DNA of 11,444 nucleotides from UMGS1532 sp045594795 (GTDB lineage Bacteria; Bacillota; Clostridia; Oscillospirales; Acutalibacteraceae), in NCBI GenBank assembly GCA_045594795.1, contig JAZNZF010000061.1:1-11444 (forward strand). The letters are read 5' to 3'. The notes below the pieces were generated by a model that worked only from the letters and a program-made list of their open reading frames with translations, ran no database searches and was not told the DNA's origin. Numbering within the stretch: the first letter of the stretch is position 1; every line of letters starts with the position of its first letter. Both the position numbers and the translations under genes were made by a program. Of the stretch, positions 6,972 through 11,444 are shown piece after piece.

Positions 6972-7310
6972 TTAAAGAATAGCCTTGATTTTTGAAGCTA
7001 TAGTATCAACCGCGGTTACCAAAACAGGCACACCGTCGATAGACTCTTTTACTCCGCCCATACCATCGGCTGCCAGATTGGTTCTGCCAAGGCTTACGGT
7101 GCTTCCGGAATATGTAAGCTCTACATAGCCCTTAACCTGAACTGTACCTATGCCGTTGCGAACACCCTTAACTACGCCGCAAAACTTCTCCTCCTCAGCA
7201 CAAGCACTACAAGTATCATTTTGACTTATAGAAACTACATCGTTCTGCTTTGTGCCCTCGGTAACATATAAAGTAATAAAGCCTTCATTATATCCTACAT
7301 TGCTAATCAT
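6972..7310 (-). CDS. Probable capsid decoration / cement protein
   Basis: A 112-aa protein lying between the protease/scaffold and coat genes, the usual place of a decoration (head-stabilising) protein. The sequence is beta-rich with many Gly, Val and Thr residues: GIGTVQVKGYVELTYSG at about 53-69 is followed by SLGRTNLAADGMGGVK, similar to small DUF2190-type capsid proteins. Three cysteines at 34, 37 and 44 (CSAC and then a seven-residue step) could bind zinc or form disulfides. The start ATG 7310 has AAGGGAAG upstream. There is no membrane segment or signal peptide. The assignment is by position and composition; a small scaffold-associated protein is the main alternative. Confidence 0.6.
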   Translation of the reverse strand: MISNVGYNEGFITLYVTEGTKQNDVVSISQNDTCSACAEEEKFCGVVKGVRNGIGTVQVKGYVELTYSGSTVSLGRTNLAADGMGGVKESIDGVPVLVTAVDTIASKIKAIL

Positions 7311-7331
7311 AATTTTCTTCCCTTCTAAAAG

Positions 7332-8288
7332 TTATATTTTAAATTGGTTATTTAGCTTTTTATCCTCGCGTTTATCGGAGGTAAGCTGAACTTCGCAGCG
7401 TTTCTTTTTTTCACTTAACGCTGCCAAAAATGCTTTCAGTAAGCTTGGTGAAAGAGCATTTAAAACTCCCTCTAAATCCTCGCCCTTAAGCTCGGGTAAA
7501 ACCTCGGCGCAGCTTTTTACGATGTTGGCTTTAATATCAAAAAGGTATTCCTTTTTAATTTCATTAAGCCCTGTTATCTCGCCATAAAGCGCGTTAGCCT
7601 GCTCTGCCGATAAGGTCATACCGCCAAGTTTTAAGCTTTTAACAATCTCGCCTATTTCCATTACACCTTCTCCTTCTTTGCTGCCCATAGCCTTAATTAC
7701 ACCTGCGCGCCTTTGTGCAGGAACTGCAACAAACGACCATTCGTATGCATCTTGAGGGTCGACTAACTCCAAATGGCATTGTTTTTGCTTCAGTCCCTCG
7801 CCATACATTTCGCCCTTTCTGTGTCCGCAAAACTCTCGCTTTTGGTCGGCGCCGCAAATAGAGCAAATCTTTTTATCAACTTGGCATCCCACACTAACCT
7901 CCTTGGTTATGCCTGCTTCAAGGCTTAGGATAAAATCCTCGGTTTTTGGGGTGCGTGGGAGATATGCTTTTGCCCTAAGCCTTGTGTAAGGCTTACCGTC
8001 GGCAGTGGTTTCACCCGTCTGCTCAACTGAACAGCTATACACTCTGGCTATCTGGTCGCGACCCTTCATTGAATGGTCAAATATGCCCGTTTTGCCAACA
8101 AAAAGCTCTGCGAGTTTTTGTAGCGACTCGGGTGTAAATCGCTCGAAGTCTCTGTCTATATCGTTATCGCAAAGGGTAACCGAAAAGGCATAGACCTCAT
8201 CTGCGGTAAGGCTTCTTTTTGTTTGAAGATTTATAAGTTCTAAATCCTCGGCTGTAATTTCTTCTCTACCTAAAAATCCTTTTTCCAT
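7332..8288 (-). CDS. Prohead protease with zinc-knuckle insert and C-terminal scaffold-like region (XkdF-like)
   Basis: A 318-aa protein, longer than stand-alone HK97-type proteases (about 200 aa). The N-terminal domain (about 1-200) shows the phage prohead serine protease pattern: GIFDHSMKG with His72, followed by IARV, then KEVSVGC with the probable nucleophile Ser132, and the closing segment AYEWSFVAVPAQRRAGV near 181-197. A CxxC-x8-CxH cluster (Cys142, Cys145, Cys154, His156), then GEMYGEG, is inserted after the serine. The C-terminal 110 residues are helical and charged and probably act as an internal scaffold removed by self-cleavage during head maturation. The start ATG 8288 lies 1 nt after the portal stop, with GAGGAGG inside the portal gene. 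Catalytic assignments come from motif likeness. Confidence 0.82.
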   Translation of the reverse strand: MEKGFLGREEITAEDLELINLQTKRSLTADEVYAFSVTLCDNDIDRDFERFTPESLQKLAELFVGKTGIFDHSMKGRDQIARVYSCSVEQTGETTADGKPYTRLRAKAYLPRTPKTEDFILSLEAGITKEVSVGCQVDKKICSICGADQKREFCGHRKGEMYGEGLKQKQCHLELVDPQDAYEWSFVAVPAQRRAGVIKAMGSKEGEGVMEIGEIVKSLKLGGMTLSAEQANALYGEITGLNEIKKEYLFDIKANIVKSCAEVLPELKGEDLEGVLNALSPSLLKAFLAALSEKKKRCEVQLTSDKREDKKLNNQFKI

Positions 8289-8289
8289 A

Positions 8290-9447
8290 CTATTCCTCCT
8301 CAGTAATCTGTTCGCCCGTATCCTCTACTACGGTTGCTTGTGCGTTAAGCAAGCGGGCGCGCGAAAGCTCAACCTCGTCTTGAAGATTAATATCGTCCCA
8401 AATAATTTCGGGCTCGCACGCATAACCCATAGCAGTAAGCTGTGTTCGGCAAATTTTCCTAAGAACAGGGGTAATCAAAGCCCTGTAGCTTTCAATTTCG
8501 CTTGTTAATATATCGGCTTGCTGTTGCGACATTCTCTCGGTTGACGACCAGCTAAGGCCCATCATAAAGGGTGGTACACCAAGCTTTGCAACTATCTGTT
8601 CCAAGAGCTGCCTTACGGGTATTTCGGAATCTAAAATCTGATTGTCGGCACCTATAACCTTTACATCAACGTCACCTACCGCCACGAAATCGCGCACACC
8701 CTCTTCGGAATTCATTGCGCGCGACCACTCGCTTGAAATTTCCGCTACAGCGTCACTGCCAAGCGTGTTTTCTATTACCGAGCCCGAGGGCTTATAGGTA
8801 ACGGCATAACGCAGATTACCAAATCTTTCCCAGTTAATGCCCGTAGAGTTGTAAATCTTAAGCAGTATAGAGCTAACAAATGGCAGACCCCTTAAAAGTG
8901 ACGTGCCCCTAATTTCACTTGGCATTGGCTTATGCGCACAGATTATAATTCTTTCGGGATGGGTTACGGGTGTAACCTTTCCGTCGCGATAGGTACATAT
9001 TTGCAGCTCCAAAGGGTTTTCGCCCCGCTTTAGCTCTATATCACTATTGTTAGCACAGTATAAAGCCGCTACCTCACCATTAGAATATGGCACGATTTCT
9101 GCCGCCGCAGTACCCCATGTTAGCAAACGGTCTAAAAATTGGGTAATAAAAAAGTTTATACCCCTACCGCTTGCGCCAACCTGAACATCATTTAAAAAAC
9201 TTTGTAATCGTCTTTCGGCATTAAGGTTACTGCACTCAACTTTAAAGCCACCCGTAAGGCGAACCAGCTTATCAATAGCCGCATCGATAATAGGTATTGC
9301 CTCTCGCAAGGCATCGTACATCTGTTCTTCGGGCGCGGATAGGGGCACATACCTTTCTAAAAGATTAAAGGGTTGCCTGCGCTGTCTACCCGTTTGCACC
9401 GAAGACACTCGCGGTGTTTCGCTTTTGCTTTTAGAGTTCTTTTTCAT
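8290..9447 (-). CDS. Phage portal protein
   Basis: A 385-aa portal, which forms the dodecameric ring at one head vertex through which the terminase pumps DNA. Recognisable portal features are the early helical segment with PIIDAAIDKLVRLTGG near 52-67, the stem region LRGLPFVSSILLKIYNSTGINWERFGN, the segment LLEQIVAKLGVPPFMMGLSWSSTERMS near 284-310 (a conserved portal crown/stem element that also carries a membrane-like helix), and the QQQADILTSEI helix that follows. It is shorter than many portals (about 430-500) but of the length seen in XkdE/HK97-like portals. The N-terminus is basic. The start ATG 9447 has AAGGA about 8 bp upstream. It lies between terL and the protease in standard order. 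Confidence 0.88.
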   Translation of the reverse strand: MKKNSKSKSETPRVSSVQTGRQRRQPFNLLERYVPLSAPEEQMYDALREAIPIIDAAIDKLVRLTGGFKVECSNLNAERRLQSFLNDVQVGASGRGINFFITQFLDRLLTWGTAAAEIVPYSNGEVAALYCANNSDIELKRGENPLELQICTYRDGKVTPVTHPERIIICAHKPMPSEIRGTSLLRGLPFVSSILLKIYNSTGINWERFGNLRYAVTYKPSGSVIENTLGSDAVAEISSEWSRAMNSEEGVRDFVAVGDVDVKVIGADNQILDSEIPVRQLLEQIVAKLGVPPFMMGLSWSSTERMSQQQADILTSEIESYRALITPVLRKICRTQLTAMGYACEPEIIWDDINLQDEVELSRARLLNAQATVVEDTGEQITEEE

Positions 9448-9461
9448 TTTTCTTTTCCTTT

Positions 9462-10709
9462 CTATTTTCTTGTTACGCTACCTGCAATTTTACTAATACT
9501 ACCGCCGTATAGGACGGTTGAAACGAAGTACCGCATATCGTCCATTGCGTGGTCATTCTCCTTTTTAGGACAATCACAAGCAGCACCCTCGTCCCAACGG
9601 TAAAGTCCGAACTCGCGAATTATATCACTACAGTTGTTGCAAATTTTTATCTTGCCGTTTTTTATAGCGTCGCCCGTTCTTCTTATTCCGTCTATAACGT
9701 CATTTTTGGCGGGTATAACCTTGAACCTACCCTTACGGCGAATAAGGGTTATAAACGAGGCGGCAGATGGGTCGCAGATAATGGCGTTAACCTGTCTTTC
9801 GCCTACAAGCTTTAAAAGTGCAGCATAATACTCCTCGTCGGTTAGCTGTGCGCCCTCACGACGCGAATCGTAATAATACTCGTCTATGCGATACCACACA
9901 CCACCCTTTAGCCCCCAAAGGCCAAACGAAGCGGGGTTTACCGTACCGTAATCGCATGAAACGTAATATCCGCTTGCATCTTCTATCGGGTCACAGCACT
10001 GGGTAATTTTAAACTGAGGATACACAACCCCGTGGTTTGCAACCCACAAGCCCTTTACGTACCTATCGTAAAAGGTGCCCGAATAAAGCCTTTCGTAACG
10101 CGATATCATTTTAGGGGTAAGCGAGGGGTTATCCTGCATAGTAAAGTGCAAGTAAAGGGCATTTTTAAGTTTTGCCTTCTTTATCCACTCACGGTAAAAC
10201 CAATGCGACGGATTATCGGGGTTGCAGTTAAACCAAAACTTCGACCCCTCTACCGAGCAACGCGCTAACGCCTGTTCTACAAAGGAACGGGGCATTAAGG
10301 CAACCTCGTCTAAAAGCACACCGCAAAGTGTCATACCCTGTATTAGCGCCGCCGAAGACTCGTCTCTGCCACCAAAAAGCCAAAGGGTAATGCTTCTGCC
10401 CTTATATGAAACCTCAATTTGACCGCGCGACGATACAAGCCTGCACTTAAACCCAAGACTCTGTAGAATCGGTAGCATCGGGGTTATGATATTTCGTTTT
10501 ACAGATGTTACGGTTTTGCCGCAAACAGCAAGGCTACCGTCGGGGAATTTTGCTATTGCCCAAAACACAAAGGATAAAAACATACAAAGGGTTTTGCCGC
10601 TTCTTACCGCGCCGTCGCAGATAATTGCGTCACAGTCTTTATACTTAGAGTTAGCGCACCACCAATTAAGCACAGAAAGCTGCTTTTTAGAAAAGCTTTT
10701 AAACTTCAA
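9462..10709 (-). CDS. Phage terminase large subunit, PBSX family
   Basis: A 415-aa DNA-packaging motor with an N-terminal ATPase and C-terminal nuclease. The Walker A motif is GAVRSGKT (33-40), the Walker B is VLLDE (131-135), and NCNPDNPSHW (161-170) is the PBSX-type coupling motif. The RNase H-like nuclease shows the acidic residues Asp253 (SCDYGT), Asp313 (ICDPS) and the NDHAMDDMRY element at 385-394. The start is TTG 10709, with GGGGGAG seven bases upstream and only a 4-nt gap to the terS stop; the N-terminus FKSFSKKQ fits the PBSX terminase family. It is intact and full length, and should cut and translocate DNA with the small subunit and portal. Confidence 0.93.
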   Translation of the reverse strand: MKFKSFSKKQLSVLNWWCANSKYKDCDAIICDGAVRSGKTLCMFLSFVFWAIAKFPDGSLAVCGKTVTSVKRNIITPMLPILQSLGFKCRLVSSRGQIEVSYKGRSITLWLFGGRDESSAALIQGMTLCGVLLDEVALMPRSFVEQALARCSVEGSKFWFNCNPDNPSHWFYREWIKKAKLKNALYLHFTMQDNPSLTPKMISRYERLYSGTFYDRYVKGLWVANHGVVYPQFKITQCCDPIEDASGYYVSCDYGTVNPASFGLWGLKGGVWYRIDEYYYDSRREGAQLTDEEYYAALLKLVGERQVNAIICDPSAASFITLIRRKGRFKVIPAKNDVIDGIRRTGDAIKNGKIKICNNCSDIIREFGLYRWDEGAACDCPKKENDHAMDDMRYFVSTVLYGGSISKIAGSVTRK

Positions 10710-10713
10710 AGCG

Positions 10714-11184
10714 CTACTCCCCCGTTTCCTCTATTCTGCGCACACTACTCTCTAATGCTGTAAAAAGGTCATTTCCGTTTTCTCGCGACTGACTAATATC
10801 CATAAGTCTTTCTAAGGCTTTTATGCGGTCGAAAAACTTGAATTCAACGCCCCCGCCTTTTGAGAACTTTAGCTCTGAAACCATATGCAAATCCAAAGCA
10901 TCAACATTAAGCTCGCTAAAGTCTTTAGCGGTTGCTAATTTTACGGGGTCTGCGATACTGCCAAAGGCTATGCTTCTTAACCCTGTGGCAACCTCGCCGG
11001 CATTGTCCTCGGCTTCTCTTAGCTTTTGTATGTAAGCCTTTACAGTAGGGTTTAGCATTAGCTTTAAGCCCGCAATAATAGGTGAGGTATAACCGACAAG
11101 CGCCGCCGCTTCCCTTAAGGTTCTATGTGAAGCAATATGGTAGCAAAACTGCTTTTCTTTATCACTTAACTTGAAGTTCGCCAA
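10714..11184 (-). CDS. Phage terminase small subunit
   Basis: A DNA-recognition subunit that selects the packaging substrate for the large terminase. I place the start at TTG 11184 because AAAAGGAGG (11192-11200) lies seven bases upstream. The longer frame from 11223 would run through that ribosome site and has no good site of its own. This gives 156 aa starting ANFKLSDKEKQFCYHI, typical of Terminase_2-type proteins (family N-terminus K-L-x-x-K-E/Q-x-x-F). A helix-turn-helix-like segment follows (TLREAAALVGYTSPIIAGLKLM), then a central helical core and a charged C-terminal tail likely to contact the large subunit. It is the first gene of the head operon, 4 bp before terL. Confidence 0.85.
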   Translation of the reverse strand: MANFKLSDKEKQFCYHIASHRTLREAAALVGYTSPIIAGLKLMLNPTVKAYIQKLREAEDNAGEVATGLRSIAFGSIADPVKLATAKDFSELNVDALDLHMVSELKFSKGGGVEFKFFDRIKALERLMDISQSRENGNDLFTALESSVRRIEETGE

Positions 11185-11246
11185 GCCCTTACCTCCTTTT
11201 AAATACACATATTCAGCACACAATATACCCCACGCTACCCCCTAAA

Positions 11247-11268
11247 AGTTGCATAAAATAATGCAACT
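11247..11268. promoter_or_regulatory. Perfect 8-bp palindrome, candidate operator of the head operon
   Basis: The arms AGTTGCAT (11247-11254) and ATGCAACT (11261-11268) are exact reverse complements, and the 6-nt spacer between them is the putative -10 box of the terS promoter. A near copy of the second arm, ATGTAACT, occurs at 11278-11285 over the putative -35. Binding of a repressor dimer there would block the promoter. Confidence 0.4.
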
Positions 11269-11284
11269 ATTACAAAAATGTAAC
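11255..11284 (-). promoter_or_regulatory. Putative promoter of the terS-led head operon
   Basis: On the minus strand GTTACA (11284-11279) and TATTTT (11260-11255) match consensus at four of six bases each with an 18-bp spacer. It lies about 55 bp before the terS ribosome site. The boxes are moderate to weak, as expected for a promoter that is activated or normally repressed. Confidence 0.4.
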
Positions 11285-11332
11285 TAAAAAACCATAAAAT
11301 TTGATAATACATTAGAAAAACAGCCATATTGC

Positions 11333-11361
11333 TTGACAGTACCTTTGGATAATTGTATAAT
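11333..11361 (+). promoter_or_regulatory. Consensus sigma-70 promoter of the divergent gene
   Basis: TTGACA (11333-11338) and TATAAT (11356-11361), both perfect, with a 17-bp spacer. AATTGTAT is repeated twice in tandem over the -10 (11351-11366), and TGTATACA (11362-11369) is a palindrome near the expected transcription start; either could be an operator. Confidence 0.85.
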
Positions 11362-11395
11362 TGTATACACTAATACATATATAAAAGGAGTTACT

Positions 11396-11444
11396 ATGTT
11401 AGAAATTTCAGATAAGAGTAATCTTTTAGAACAAAAAACCTATA
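11396..11444 (+). CDS. Start of an unidentified gene, cut by window edge
   Basis: The ATG at 11396 is preceded by AAGGAG (11385-11390) at a spacing of five bases and by a consensus promoter. Only 16 codons are visible (MLEISDKSNLLEQKTY) and I cannot identify the product. It is transcribed divergently from the phage head operon, across a 211-bp region from the terS start that holds both promoters. It could be a control gene of the element or an unrelated host gene. Confidence 0.7.
   Translation, partial: MLEISDKSNLLEQKTY

Noticed and set aside
4323..11184. Gene transfer agent
   Set aside because: Known gene transfer agents encode their own tails; none is present here, so the label is not supported although it cannot be excluded if tail genes lie elsewhere.
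11185..11223. ATG at 11223 as the terS start
   Set aside because: The 13 extra codons run through a strong AAAAGGAGG ribosome site correctly spaced for TTG 11184, and the extra residues do not resemble terminase N-termini.
4201..11395. Flanking att direct repeats for the cassette
   Set aside because: Comparing 4201-4322 with 11224-11395 by eye gave only short AT-rich matches such as TACAATTA in inverted orientation; the true right end may lie outside the window.
1..11444. CRISPR arrays, tRNA or rRNA genes, insertion sequences
   Set aside because: No regularly spaced repeats, cloverleaf-like segments, rRNA-like stretches or transposase motifs were seen on either strand.

Overview
The window looks like chromosomal DNA of a low-to-moderate-GC Gram-positive bacterium, most likely an anaerobic member of the Clostridia (Oscillospiraceae-like). 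The reasons are strong GGAGG-type ribosome sites, sigma-70 promoters close to consensus, a YmfF/YmfH M16 peptidase pair next to lgt, and PBSX/XkdE-like phage proteins. No rRNA, tRNA, CRISPR array or insertion sequence is visible.

Left block (1-3433, minus strand): a housekeeping operon read leftwards. It holds a catalytically inactive-looking M16 peptidase homologue (ymfF type), an active-looking M16 peptidase (ymfH type, HxxEH) and lgt, which runs off the window. The first two overlap by an ATGA junction and lgt follows after 18 bp. A promoter with an overlapping perfect palindrome precedes the operon.

Middle (3474-4286, plus strand): one KDPG/KHG-aldolase-like gene with its own consensus promoter and a strong terminator. 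The position normally held by the Schiff-base lysine is arginine, so classical aldolase activity is doubtful.

Right block (4323-11184, minus strand): a compact run of ten intact phage-type genes. In transcription order they are small terminase, large terminase, portal, prohead protease/scaffold, decoration-like protein, HK97-fold major capsid, head-tail adaptor, head closure, probable tail terminator and one unrecognised 119-aa protein. Together they would package DNA into a head and finish its neck. No tail tube, sheath, tape measure, baseplate, fibre, lysis, integrase or replication gene follows. The cassette stops at a bidirectional terminator beside the aldolase gene. It also has an internal terminator directly after the capsid gene and a candidate operator-promoter before terS. 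A head-and-packaging-only set resembles the packaging module of capsid-forming phage-inducible islands that borrow helper tails. A tail-deleted prophage or a domesticated capsid are the alternatives.

Far right (11333-11444): a consensus promoter and the first 16 codons of a divergent plus-strand gene that cannot be identified from this fragment.
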